NCBI GenBank assembly: GCA_900708905.1
Contig: CAADRB010000015.1
Span: 355,444 to 419,443, forward strand
Source: Hymenolepis diminuta
Lineage: Eukaryota > Platyhelminthes > Cestoda > Cyclophyllidea > Hymenolepididae
Length of the DNA: 64,000 nucleotides
Reading direction: 5' to 3'
Shown here one piece after another: positions 1 through 11,700 of this stretch (the stretch's first letter is position 1; each line of letters begins with the position of its first letter). A program made the translations under genes and the position numbers. The notes below the pieces were generated by a model. The model did not search any database. It was not told the origin of the DNA and saw only the letters and a list, made by a program, of their open reading frames with translations.

Positions 1-251
1 GCATTTCAAATACAATAAACAACTAGATCAATCATTTCTTTTAGGGATGTACACCAATTAATTGCTAGATATCTAAAACTATAAAATTTATTTAAGACAA
101 TCCATATATTCATGGAATAAACATAAAGCATCAAATGTCAAAGGAATCTTACGTTCAAAATGTCCTAAGAAGCACCAAACAACGTGATTCATAAACAAGC
201 ATCAACTCATATCACGTTTTACCAAAAATAACAAAAAAATATCTAGCTTAC

Positions 252-1298
252 CAATAGCTTCTGCTGAATTATCATTATTTTCAGCTCCAGATGCCGCGGC
301 ACGATTCCTTGACCTCGGTTCTGTCTTTGGTTTTTCATTAGTCTCCTTTTTGGTCTTCGGTTCCTAAAACAGATAAAAGCTGTAGTCTGCTTAATTTCAA
401 TTCAGTAAAGTAGCAGTATAACCAACATCAATTATGATCCCCACATTTACCTTGTAGCTCTTAGTAATTACGCGCCTAGTTCGCCTTTTGCGCTTTTCTT
501 CATCTAAAACATCATTTGCGCTTCCATCTTCTTCTTCATCCTCTTCTTCAGTGTCAACAAAATCGGTATCGATTGAATCGTGCCCGGAACTCTCCGATTC
601 ATAATCGTTGTCGTTCTCTTCCTGTAAAAAATAGAAAAACAACCAATGTTAATAATGATACATAATTCCAACGGGATTTAGACTGTTGTTCTAAAATATA
701 CCCGACTATTGAAAGAGGTTCCCTAAAAGACGAAAATTCGCGTTCAGTCATACTTTTATTCTTTTGGATTTAACTGGATATGAATCATGGCTGTAAAATT
801 TCTGCCCTTTGCAAAAATTCGGCAGTATTCTACCTATCACTAACTATAATAACTCAGGGCAGAATTGGTGCCCTATTATAAGGTGACATTCCGAGTCTGA
901 CAAAGAAACGCCTATTTAATTCTCTCAAATCAGTCGTCCCTTTGTCCCAATATCAATTCGTCCGGTTAATCAGAACTAGTATTTATTCCATGTTAACCAT
1001 TTCACAAATTCTCCACGGGACATAAATTGATGGATAGAGGCGATATCCTTGCCTCTCCAACTAAAAAAAAAAACACATTCAATCGCCGTTTTGTTAACCA
1101 ATATAGATGGTCATTTCAGTAACTAGACATGCATAGAGAGACCTCGACTTTTTTGACAGCAATGTTTACCTCAGCGAAACCTCCATAAGCACTCTGATAA
1201 AAGTCGTCTTCCTCCTCTTCATTCAACAATCGAGACATCCGCGAGCCCGCATTGGGTCGACGACTTCTCGTCAAGGTTACCGAATTCAATAATGGCAT
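252..1298 (-). CDS. VPS72: VPS72/YL1 homologue, 5' part (three exons; gene runs off the left edge)
   Basis: YL1 is the subunit of SRCAP/SWR1 and TIP60-type remodelling complexes that binds the histone variant H2A.Z-H2B; it acts in the nucleus. Visible exons on the minus strand are 1298-1170, 621-451 and 363-252. The first two are whole-codon lengths (129 and 171 nt). All donors and acceptors are GT-AG. Exon 1 has the family signature NRLL-type start (here SRMSRLLNEEEEDDFYQ followed by YGGF). Exon 2 is the acidic D/E-rich stretch followed by the basic KRKRRTRRVITKSYK motif, and exon 3 continues with EPK and a charged low-complexity segment. The 3' half, including the YL1 C-terminal domain, lies outside the window. 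No exon was seen in bases 1-251, which look intronic. The start is the first in-frame ATG, 13 bases after a strong 3' splice site. Identity is based on motif recognition and I am confident of it. Confidence 0.88.
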
Positions 1299-1330
1299 TT
1301 TGGATTATTTCTGAAACAAAAAGGAATCTC
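1299..1330 (-). promoter_or_regulatory. Candidate trans-splice (SL) acceptor of VPS72
   Basis: A pyrimidine-rich tract ending in TTTTTGTTTCAG places an AG at 1312-1311, 13 bases before the VPS72 ATG. No upstream donor for a 5'UTR exon is obvious in the short gap to NDUFS4. In flatworms such a site just before a start codon is typical of spliced-leader addition. A cis-spliced 5'UTR is the alternative. Confidence 0.5.
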
Positions 1331-1469
1331 GCCATTTAACAAGCTTTTCTAAAGTTAATAAAGATAGAAAAAGATTCAAGCGAAATGCTTTCATTTACAC
1401 TCAAAATTATTGCTAACAACATAAATTAAGCTAACAGTTCATAATATAGGGGTTGATCAAATCCATCGT

Positions 1470-1475
1470 TTTATT
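1470..1475 (-). terminator. Polyadenylation signal overlapping the NDUFS4 stop
   Basis: AATAAA on the minus strand at 1475-1470 contains the TAA stop codon (1473-1471) of NDUFS4. If used, the 3'UTR would be only about 15-25 bases. No other AATAAA was noticed in the 170 bases before the next gene. Confidence 0.5.
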
Positions 1476-2130
1476 TGCATGAGCGACGAGTACGCTTGTC
1501 CCATGAGAAGTTGACAGCGTAGCTCTTTGGTTTAACGAATGTCTTTTTCGGCTCCTCAACAAAGTAGTTCCATCCCTGATTCTTGCAATAAGCAATAGCT
1601 GATTCAGCATCATGGAAATCCATGACGAAATTGGAGAGAGGATCACCAGTACTGGCCCATCCCATAAGCGGATTCTCCCAACGCTGCTGATTATTCACCT
1701 CAATACGCCATCTGTTTGATCCGTAGGTACCCGACTGAGTAGCCGACTTGCTGGGCATGTAGATACGAACAGTACGAGTTTCCAGTTGTTCTACTGGAAT
1801 ATTAGAAAGAGGAGTGATATCGGTCTTTTCCGGTACCACAACTGTATCGGTGATTGATGCATCGGGCGATTTCCTCATAATCTCTTGTGCCTAGATTTCC
1901 ACCACAAAAGAGTCAAGTGCAATTTGAAATAAATTTAATAAATGGTAATTTGAACAAACCTCATAAGTTGAATCATGAATTCGAGTTCTATAGTGAGGAT
2001 CAGCATCATCCAGTAAAGCACGGCGCAAATCCAACGTCATTTTCTTGGGAGGCGTCTTTGACACAATACACCTGGCGGATATGTTAATCAAGCTTGGCAA
2101 GGAAAGATTAAAACCTCGAACAAGTGCCAT
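1471..2130 (-). CDS. NDUFS4: NADH dehydrogenase [ubiquinone] iron-sulfur protein 4 (complex I 18 kDa subunit), mitochondrial
   Basis: This is an accessory subunit of the matrix arm (N-module) of respiratory complex I, needed for its assembly and stability. Two exons, 2130-1960 (57 codons) and 1890-1471, flank a 69-bp GT-AG intron in phase 0. They give a protein of 196 residues, against about 175 in mammals. The first 25-30 residues are rich in R, S and L without acidic residues, as in a mitochondrial presequence. The conserved family core is clear: TRTVRIYMP, then RWENPLMGWASTGDPLSN, a GWNYFVEE segment, and the KSYAVNFSWDKRTR C-terminus. Human NDUFS4 ends in a phosphorylatable RVS motif; here it is RRS. 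Start: the first ATG, 20 bases after a strong 3' splice site at 2152-2151. VPS72 lies about 170 bases downstream on the same strand. Confidence 0.95.
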
Positions 2131-2175
2131 ATTCAATAAATCCAACACCACTGAACAAAAATAAATTAGCAAGAA
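2131..2175 (-). promoter_or_regulatory. Candidate SL acceptor upstream of NDUFS4
   Basis: On the minus strand a branch-like CTAAT is followed by TTTATTTTTGTTCAG, with its AG at 2152-2151, 20 bases before the NDUFS4 ATG. It is either a trans-splice site or the 3' end of a 5'UTR intron. The divergent PDZ gene starts about 430 bases away, so a shared promoter region is likely between 2175 and 2540. Confidence 0.45.
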
Positions 2176-2563
2176 CCAAAGGCCCGCCTTTTGACGAACA
2201 ATTTAAAACTTCTATTTTATTAACTGTTATTCATGCTACGATTTATTGTTTTAATTATCCATTTAAATACTTTGATGTGATCGAGTTTTATTATTTTTTC
2301 GAAAAATGACAGGATACTTTTTCTAAATTTGTTGTCGAATGTATAATAATTTATGATGCAAGTTGTAGATGTCAGTAAACTTTAAATTTAGTGACACTCT
2401 TATTCTGCGTTTAATTTTCATGTGTTAATTTATATTTTAATCAAACGCATCCGAAGTATTTATCCCAAACTGTAATTTGCAATCAGATTTTCTGATCACA
2501 ATTCATTTTAGTCTCTTTAAATTCAGTTTCCATATTTCGCAGTCTTAGTATAATATCTATAAA
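2176..2563. promoter_or_regulatory. Divergent intergenic/promoter region (NDUFS4 and PDZ gene)
   Basis: About 390 bases of AT-rich sequence between two head-to-head genes. No conserved element was recognised. A possible 3' splice site (ATATTTCGCAG, AG at 2541-2542) lies 21 bases before the PDZ-gene ATG. Confidence 0.35.
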
Positions 2564-3529
2564 ATGCAAGCTATTGGAACGCCTGAACCGGCTCATAATG
2601 CCCGATCACTTGTGAATGTTTATCGAAGAGCCTCAAAGCTCTTTGCTCGAATGACTCATTCCAGCAGAAGCAGAACCAGACAACAGGATTCGAACTCGAA
2701 ATCTATAGTCGAGGTTGTCAGGGGCACAACAAAGAAACATCACTGCAAGCATCGACACCAAAATGTTTGTCCTGTACATGGAAGAGTAAAATCGAAAGTT
2801 GGATCTACCGATACAGAACCTAGCAACAGGGAAAAAGTTTTCTATCCCGTTCTTATTGATCCACCTCGTAAACGAAGTTCTAGCAAGCCTTCTCTACATA
2901 GGTATTCCAGCCTCTCTGCGCCAGCAGACAATCAGTCCGATTATCTGACTTCAAATGACCTCACTTCGAGTCTAAAGCACTCGAGTCCATTGCGATCTGG
3001 TAAATTGCATATGCCCATTATCAAATCTTCGTCTACCTCTACAGCAGAAAGCCTCTCAAGCTTTAGAATTCGAGATAGTCTGGTACTTGCTTTCAATAAG
3101 AAACTTGAAAAACGAAACCACTCAAAAATTTTAAGTGATTCTTCTCAGTATTATTCCAGTGATGTTCAAACCGAATGCTCACGTTCATCGGTCGTCAGCA
3201 ACGCAACACCATCTACAAATATTCATGAGGATGTGGGGGTCTTCTTAATAGAGAAAAGCTCGGATGGAACATATATCATCCAGTTTAAACGCGAATCGCC
3301 GATTCATAAATTTGGAGTCTTCTTTAATTCTGATGATAATGGATACTACATTAGTAAACAGACTCGAGAATTGCAATGTCAGAATGCTTCGTTTATACTT
3401 CATTCTCATGATAGAGTTCTTTCTATACAGGGTGTTCCATCGAAACTACTAACCCCGCATGGAATAAAAGAACTTCTTCAAGGTTCTCATGTAATGAATA
3501 TCAAAATAGCACCGCTAAGATGTAACTGA
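2564..3529 (+). CDS. Serine-rich protein with one C-terminal PDZ domain, function unknown
   Basis: An intronless reading frame of 321 residues. Residues 1-230 are polar, rich in S, R, H and K, and probably disordered. They include a histidine/cysteine patch (HHCKHRHQNVCPVHG, about residues 66-80) of unknown meaning. Residues about 232-318 fit a PDZ domain: a beta-strand IIQFKRES, a GVFF segment in the carboxylate-loop position (GLGF-like), then GYYISK, HDRVLSIQGVP (the usual GDxIlxVNG position), a helix THGIKELL-like stretch and a final NIKIAP strand. PDZ domains bind C-terminal peptides of membrane proteins, so a scaffold role is possible but is only inference. The carboxylate loop is atypical and ligand binding cannot be assumed. 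The ATG is the first in frame and is preceded by a candidate splice acceptor. I cannot name an orthologue. Confidence 0.8.
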   Translation: MQAIGTPEPAHNARSLVNVYRRASKLFARMTHSSRSRTRQQDSNSKSIVEVVRGTTKKHHCKHRHQNVCPVHGRVKSKVGSTDTEPSNREKVFYPVLIDPPRKRSSSKPSLHRYSSLSAPADNQSDYLTSNDLTSSLKHSSPLRSGKLHMPIIKSSSTSTAESLSSFRIRDSLVLAFNKKLEKRNHSKILSDSSQYYSSDVQTECSRSSVVSNATPSTNIHEDVGVFLIEKSSDGTYIIQFKRESPIHKFGVFFNSDDNGYYISKQTRELQCQNASFILHSHDRVLSIQGVPSKLLTPHGIKELLQGSHVMNIKIAPLRCN

Positions 3530-3671
3530 GTTCTCTATTCAATTCTATTTGATTTATCATTAATTTATGACATTCTCAATCTATTAATTCATTGGGAGAT
3601 ATCCTAGTTTTGAATGGATATTTTGTTCGTGTTATTTTTATATATATATATTTTAACTGAATTACTGTTTT

Positions 3672-3677
3672 AATAAA
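3672..3677 (+). terminator. Polyadenylation signal of the PDZ gene
   Basis: The first AATAAA after the PDZ-gene stop, about 140 bases downstream and followed by a T-rich stretch. Confidence 0.5.
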
Positions 3678-3699
3678 TTTTTTCTGCATATCAGTGGTT

Positions 3700-5746
3700 A
3701 TTTGTTCACCTGCTTATATTTTTTCCATTGAGTTCGCCTATTTTTGGGATATTAATAGAATTTTTTGGGCTTTAAGGTTCAAATTTTCGGATCAGCCTAA
3801 CAGATAGTTTAATCACATTGCAGAGGGAAAGTTTTATTGAAATAAGTTATACTTCCTAGATCGCTGCATTAGGTTAGCATAAGGCTGTTAATTAGAAATG
3901 ATATCATTTCTGAATAACCATACCTGGATTGCGTTGTTAGCTATGAATTGCAATCAACTGCATCCATCCGTAATGTGAGCGATAGATGGTATTTAAACTA
4001 TCAGGCTATGATAAGGAAGAACATATGCTGTTATTTGACGTATTTTACTGAGTCAAACTGGTTCACACGGTGAGGTCCTGTACTATTAGCAACGCAATTC
4101 TAAATCTGTCACATTCTTTCGTAATTTGAGCATGGTTACTGACTTATGCTCATAAAAATTAAAATTTTGATTGATAATTCTGTTAACATTCCAAGTAAGC
4201 AGTAGTAGTCCAGGCTTAATCCTTATCTTTATTTGACCACTGCTTACTTTTATAATATACTTCTTATCACTTACTTAATTTCTTTTAAGTGATAATTTAA
4301 CAGCATTAATTGTATTCAGTTGCTGGAAAGGGACAAATTAACAAAAATTTCTCCAGTTTCCATAATACTTTCAAGTAGATAATGAGGGAATTAATATATT
4401 GTCATTAAACAGGGAAATTAGTTGGTTAATATGTTTTACATTTATGTTAAACTAGGTAGGACATTAGACAGCGCCAACGCATTTTGATGAATTTATTCAG
4501 CTGTAAAAATAATCATATATGAAGGCACTAGAAACTTCGGAGCGATCGAATGAAAAATAAGTCCTTTGAAATGGGGGCCTAGAAAGTCTGATTCAATGAA
4601 ACTTTGGCTGGATTCACTTTTTTAAACGTGCTTGACTTTGGTTGATAAAAACTTGTGTCTATTTCCTATAACATCTGCTCCTGTAAGAGAAAATTGTAAG
4701 ATTAGAGTCTTTGGACACTTTTTCTCAATTTCATAATTTATTTTGAGTATTAACAAAAATTCTCGATTTTGCCCTAAAATTAATCTTTGTATAATTTAGT
4801 TAGCCATGATTCTAAATGAAATTTCCAAAAATTCCCCAAAGAAAATTTAACAAATACAAAAAATATAGGAAGGTACCAGGATCAGTTTAGGAAGAATTAA
4901 CATACTTTAAAAGATAATTTATTCTTATACCAGCAGATTTCCACTCGAGAAGACATGATAAATAAGTAAGGTCTCAGAGTGTCAAACTGACTGAAAGAGA
5001 GGACTTTGGAAAGAGGTGGAGAGTAAAGAATGAGAGCAGAAAGAACAAAGTGAGATAAATCGAGGAAAATGAATTAATGTTTTTATATCTAGCATCAATA
5101 GCGTCAGGTAAGATGATTACGAGAAAAAAACGCACTTTTCAAAAAGAAAAGCGTTGAACATTAGCGAAAATGGAGCTAGATTTTTGAATAGCGTAAGCGG
5201 AATACCGAAGGCTGGAGAAGAAATTTTTGCAGTCAGCGGGTAAGAGGTAGTTTAAGGGAGGGGGCACTAGCGGTTTCAGTTCTCAACATTTTGACAGTTT
5301 TATCGTTCCTTCATTTTGGTCAAACGAGGAGAAAAAGTGACGAAAAAGATTTGAGGTGATGGTGCAGTCTTTAGGTGGTCCAGATATTGGTCCTTGTCCT
5401 GATCATAGCTCAATCTGGAACTCCGCACTCGTTTCTGTCACGCTGTACTGTCCGTTTGGTTGTCCTTCCGTTGCGTTCTAATAAAGTACAATAAAAATCA
5501 ATTAATCATATTTCCAGGCTTAAACATGAGTTCTCTTTACACCTTTCTTGATTTCCATCCTCTTAAAAACTGCAATAGTAAAAAGTATGAACAGATATTA
5601 AAATCATCAAATATTATCTTATATCCCTTAGAGAAAGTTCTTTCCTGAGTGGGTTGCTGAAAATAAATTTAAGTAGTATAATTTTGCTGATACTATCAGC
5701 AGTTGTTTACTCTCTTTGCATCATGCAGGGCATCCATGTAGGTGAT
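3700..5746. other. Convergent intergenic region
   Basis: About 2 kb between the 3' ends of the PDZ gene (plus) and the kettin-like gene (minus). Only short frames occur and none resembles a known protein. Minus-strand AATAAA matches near 4918-4923 could serve the kettin-like gene, whose 3'UTR end I could not fix. A purine-rich tract (about 4960-5060 and 5100-5350) is visible, with nothing else recognised. Confidence 0.4.
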
Positions 5747-8700
5747 TCAGAGGAAATTTCTGTAATTGAAACCAAATGAACTCTTGAATGGTGAAGTTCA
5801 CCGTGTCGCTGAAATATGTTATAAGTAGTACTATCTGGCATCTTACCCAACGACATATTGTGGCTTTGGAGCTTCAGGTTGTTGTGAAGGTGGGGGTGGC
5901 GGAGGTGGTGGCGGTGGTGGTGGTGGTGCTTGAGATGCAGGTGGTGGCTGTTTAGGAAAGTACCAGCAGTATACATAATGAAATAATTTGTTAACGATGT
6001 GCTGATGATCTATGCCAGTGTCATGCGAACAATTGTCTGACTGCTGTAACTACTTATACCGCATAAGTTGACAACTACTTGAGATACATGCAAAGAACAT
6101 AATTTCACTCTTGTAATTCCCAATATCTCCTCCACAAAACGTGATATGGAATAGATGTGGATTACACAGAGAGAATTATGCATACGCCAAGAGAATATTA
6201 GTTCGAGATTCCAAATAGTCTCTACCAACACTTTAGTTTTGTAATTTGGCATGTCATCACCATTGGTTATGTTCAGTTTGATGTGTGCTGAGTTCGATAA
6301 TGCTTTGGATTCTCTACAAGTTGCAATTTCTTGCGGGTTTATTTCTGTGTAAACACTACAGTTCTAATTGTGAAGGCTGTAGCTCAGATTGTTCGAAAGC
6401 GACCCTACTTAGATTCCAATTTAAATTAGTGCTATCCAAGTAGACATGCTTCTTTGGATGATTTAAACAAAATTCTTGAGAAGATATTTCCATGTGTTTA
6501 TGTTGCGGCTTCTGATAACTGACATCAATGTATGAGTAATGAGGTCTTGATTCTTTCGAATCCCCCAATAATTTTACCTGCTCAATTTGGACACTCAACT
6601 TCCTATTTATTTTATTTGAAGTCCTTTGAGAATAAGAAAAATGGCGCGCTTGACATTTATCCTTGTATGTTTGATGTTTATGGGATGTACATTCGACAGC
6701 TTGTGAAGATATCTCCATTTGACTGTGATTTGTTTCATAACAAATAATCTCAATTGTTGATTGTTAATGTTCCACTTCTCTGGAATTCTTGTTTTTTGGT
6801 CCTTGAGCTACTTCGGCTCTTAACTTTCCGTTAAGTTGCTTTGATGATTTTTGAATATATGGAGAAATTTTCGCTTATCGTTTACTTGACATAACTTCCA
6901 CATTCACATAATGCTTAAGACATATATCTCTGACGACTTCATTAACTATTTCCTGGCACTTATTTCGTGATCTGTGACAAATGATCTCAACGTACAGTTG
7001 TTGATTTTCTGGCTCTCTAGGGTTTTCCTCTTGCAGTTCCTAATCTAATTCGATATCAAGCTTGCCTTTGAGGTGTTGCGAAGATTTATAATTAAGGGAA
7101 GAAAGGTTTTTTGTCGTTTACCTCCCTATGTGTTAACGTTTCCATATATATCCATGTATATTCCGTATGACAGATTGAGAAGGTATTTCCTTGCATTTAC
7201 TTTATGATTCGTGATAACGGGTCTCAGCGAATGACTGCCGATTTCCTGATTTTTTAAAACTCACTTTTGATAGTTCTTGATCTTTTTGAATTTCTAATTT
7301 TCCCTTACGTTGTTGAAAGGACTTTTGAGAATACGAAGAGCGACTCCCGTTCCGTTTACTTGGCGGAACCTCTTCATGTGCTTGATGTTTACGAGATATA
7401 TCGTTGACAGTTTGAGAAGATGTTTCATTATCACGTGATTCATGATAAGCTACCTCAATGGACGGTTGTTGGTTTTTCAATTCCTTTGGTAGTTCTTGAT
7501 CAACTTCAATATCTGCTTTCTCTTTGATGATTTTAAAATATTGGAAGAATGATTTTCATGTTGTTTGCTCGTCATGACTTACACACGTACTCGGCGTCTT
7601 TTTGATACATTTTTAACAGTTTCAGAGGACATTTTCTTGACATCATGGTTTGATCCACAATAATTAATATTCCAGTCTATCAGAACCTTCCTTCGATATT
7701 TCTTGATCCATTGGGATTTTTAATTACCCATTTTATAAAGTCCTTTGAGAAATCAAAGTATGATTCTCCAAAGATGATTGATGCCTTTGATTTGAAGCTT
7801 TTACAGTTTTCAGTGTCTTCGGATTTCTTTTATTCTTCTTTTTTAACTAAAATTTTATATGATGAAGAAATACTCTAATAAAATGGAGTCTGTTGATTAG
7901 AATTCGTCTTCACGTTCCCATTATCTTGTTGAGAATAAAGAAAAGTGGCTGTTGATAAATAATAAATAATATTAAAGAAAAAAATTGTTTTCTAAACACA
8001 ACACAGAAACAAAAATGACATGATCAATCTAAAATATTAATGAATTAGTGGGATTAGCAACATCGATAAACAAACTACCGGATTTCCCAATTTGAAACAA
8101 TTTGGCTATTTCAACTTACAGGATTTTTGGCCTTGGGCCTATTGTAGCAAATTATAAACTTCTTCATTTAGACTGTGTTTTGTTTAAATAGATATTACTT
8201 GTTTTAATGACGTAAATTATAATAATAACAGAGAAATTCATATGACTTTATAGACAATTGTTTTGTAATTCATGTTTATATCTAGAACATTTCAGTTCCA
8301 ATGAAGGTTAAGTATATAGTTACTCACTTAATAATCATCGCATTTAAGCAAACAATATGAATTATAATAAAATTAATAAACCAGTTAAATTTTACTGAGG
8401 AAATATTATACCCTGAATAATGCATCTATAGAAATTGGCATTTTCAATTTGATTAAATTTCGCCAAAAAATTATTCATAAGGGATCATTGTAATTTATCC
8501 TAATTTTTTAGCGTAAACAACCGCAACGTAATTTTTATCAAAAATAAACAAAAAACAATGTATATAATAAATTTTTTTTTCAGTGATATATACCAACGGA
8601 TATTCTTAATCAAATAAAACTCAAACCAGTTCCTAAATTTATACATGAACATTTGGTATATTTTCTTTCGAATCTTGAATCCTTACCTGTAAGAGAGAAG

Positions 8701-11700
8701 TAGTTTTCAAAGAAGGTATTCTATTCATTTCCAAATTATTTTCAATGATTAAAACTACCGAAGAGAAAGACCAAAATCCGAAAACTGCCCAAAGACTGGA
8801 ACAAAACTGTCTTTTCTTATTCACGGAGCTTATCACAATTTTTGTACTTCAGATTGAATTTGTTGTTAAAGGTAAGTTCCAGGTTAATTAAAAAAGTTTG
8901 AATAAAGAAACATCAAAGACAATAATAATATTTTCCACTCTCCTTTAGGAGGAAGTAGGTATCCGAACGTGCGTTCAAGCTCATTATGTACTGATTATTT
9001 TAACGTTTTAACGGACGGTTACGATTATGCTATTATACCCTTTTTGATTAGAAATAATTTGAAAATCCAGTATAAAACTTTCCATTTTGATTTGATAGGG
9101 AAGATGGAAAGGAGGGAATTATAATATAAAGAATGAAATTTTAAAAGGTCGCAAAACACTGAATATCTTAGTTGCTCTGGTTCATAAAAATATAATCCAA
9201 ATTTATATGGCTACGCTATTAATGAGATAAGCCAGATGAGGAATAAGCCATTCAGAATATCAGCCAGTTCTTTTCAACATTTAACCAAAATCAATGAATC
9301 GTAGTGCAATGGAATGTACAGACGGTCAAAACTAAGACCAGAATCAAAAAGCCCTTTTCTGTTGATAGAGTTTACCTGTACTGATACAGTCTCAGGCTTC
9401 CGTTGTTGAACTTGTGCTTACATCTGTGCCTGAACACAGTGCAGAAATTAATTCTATAAATCTTCTAAACCATTCCTTTTTCTTACTTTAACACGGTATC
9501 TAGTAATATATGTATTTTACCATTAGTACGATATATTACTAGGGATTAGTAAAATCACTATTTAATTCAGTTATTTACAAATATTGGTAAGTTATTTCAG
9601 CCACTGTTCAAGCACTAAGCTAGAGTTGGCAATGTCTCGTGCAAATGGACGAAAAGCTGATCTTGTCTATCGGTAGTAATCTAGCTAAACTTACTTGAGT
9701 TGCTGGAGCCTGTTGAAACTCCTGAACTTGCGGCTGCAACTGCTGCGGAATTAAGAAAATTAAAGATTCTATAGATTGAACTTTCTGTCAGCTGCATACC
9801 GGATTCTATGTTAGAGCATAGCAGCCATCCTAACATGCATTTGCTAACTCTCAAAGCACTTCTGTTATAACCAACCATATAACGCCCTCAATTAAGGCTG
9901 GTAAAAAGTTGCGAGCAACTAATTGGGAAGATCGTTCCTCCACAGTAGCCAATAATAAAATGAGGACAACAATGATCGAAAGCAAGTGGCAGCGCGCGAT
10001 GGATGAAAACGTGTGTCTTCCTAAATATGGATAACTTTCCTTATATAGAACGGTTAGTCCTAATGCAATGGACTTCACCTGTTTCTGTTTTCTAACCAGA
10101 ATAAAAATCAATAGTAATTTTGATAAAAGAACGAAGATTGAAGGTGCTTATGCCGTTTAAATGAGGATTTTATGAACTTAATTGTAAGATTGGAGGAAGA
10201 GTCAAAACCGAGTTGAGTGAAGATGTTTTTCGACAATGATAGGTAAAATTTGTGGTTTTCGATCACTATCAGATGATATCTGAAGGTATTTATCAGGGTT
10301 AATTTATATTAATAAATTTGATAATGAGCAGTTAAATTAATATAAAATTACAGACAAAACCGATTAATTTTCGTTACTATTCAGGGGAAAACTCTTGATT
10401 ATGATGAGATACGCCAGATCACAAAAGTTGCCACATCGAATGATTTTAACGAACTACTGAAGTATTAATCTATAACCGGTGAATTTAAGGCTACTTACTT
10501 ATTTATTGTATATGCATTTGCTGCTGAACTTGTGGCTGCGTATATTGCAGGACACCATATCCAAAATGTCCAAATAAGTCTTTTCAAACAAATTGTGTTC
10601 ACGTCAATTGTCTCAAGCTATTTCAACGTGCATTTGTGTAAATTCTGATTATTTTTTGTACATTTGTTATCCTTCAAATTATGTTCTCTTTTATTAAATC
10701 ATTCCATTATTTAGCCTTTTCATATTTTTTTTCCACTTTTGGAATGTCGAATAGACCGCGCTTTCTGAAGTCTACTAAGTACACTTTTATGTATTCAGTT
10801 CCGACTGAGGATTGCTCCTAGTTTGTTCCAATTTTAAAGAAAAATTGATCAATTCTTTCCTGACCGATGGTGTGATTCAGTACGTGGTTTTAAAATTCAC
10901 CAATTGATAATACGTAAATATTGTTAAGAGCCGAATAGGTAAGATTTTACTACCATGAATAAGACGACTGTATAGTTAGTAATAACTTACAGATCAGAAG
11001 CCCTTCAGCGCAAAAATGGATGAGATGAAACGTTAATCGGTTCTCTTCGATTCTCAACTCAACCATTGTGGACGATGAATAAACGTGCGTATTACTCATT
11101 AAATTTTTAGGCAATATATTAAGACCAGTAACCTCCAGATAGCTTTAGCAAAGAGAGGACCTTGATATATCTCTATTATTAGCCAGACACTATTACTACT
11201 GCTCATTATTATACCATTTCAAGTGAACTCCAACGAGTTATGCTGTGCTAAAACATCTTATTAAGTACCAGTTAGCTGCTCTGGACTATTCACTTAAATA
11301 AAAAAACTTATGATTTAAGAGCAAACCGGTGGACAAATGTGCCATTACTAACTACTCAAGCACTAAGTAGGAACATCATGCAGTCTGACAGAAAGCCAGT
11401 GAATATTATTGATCAGAATTCTACTGATGGAGCTTACCTGTACTGGTGCAGCCTGAGGCATCTGTTGCTGGAGCTGAGGCTGCATCTGCTGCTGAAGACA
11501 ATTCAGAAGGTATATTTAGAGAAAATAAATCAACATTCTGCCTACTACGTTAATAATAAGCTGTCATGCAATCATTGCAGGTATTTTTTTAAAATTCTTT
11601 GTACATATTAACTGATTTACTATTTCTCAAATTGCACTTTCATTTAATCAGAAATTTTGGTTCATTTCACAGTTTTCATTTTCCCAGTTCATATTTTTTA

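Noticed and set aside
5847..5976. Histidine-rich frame across the polyproline exon
   Set aside because: It is a frame shadow of the CCA/CCT repeats. The proline frame joins both neighbours in phase and ends in a stop, the histidine frame does not.
8639..8836. 65-residue minus-strand frame as an extra exon of the kettin-like gene
   Set aside because: Composition and phase do not fit the flanking exons. The AG/GT pair inside it leaves no exon body.
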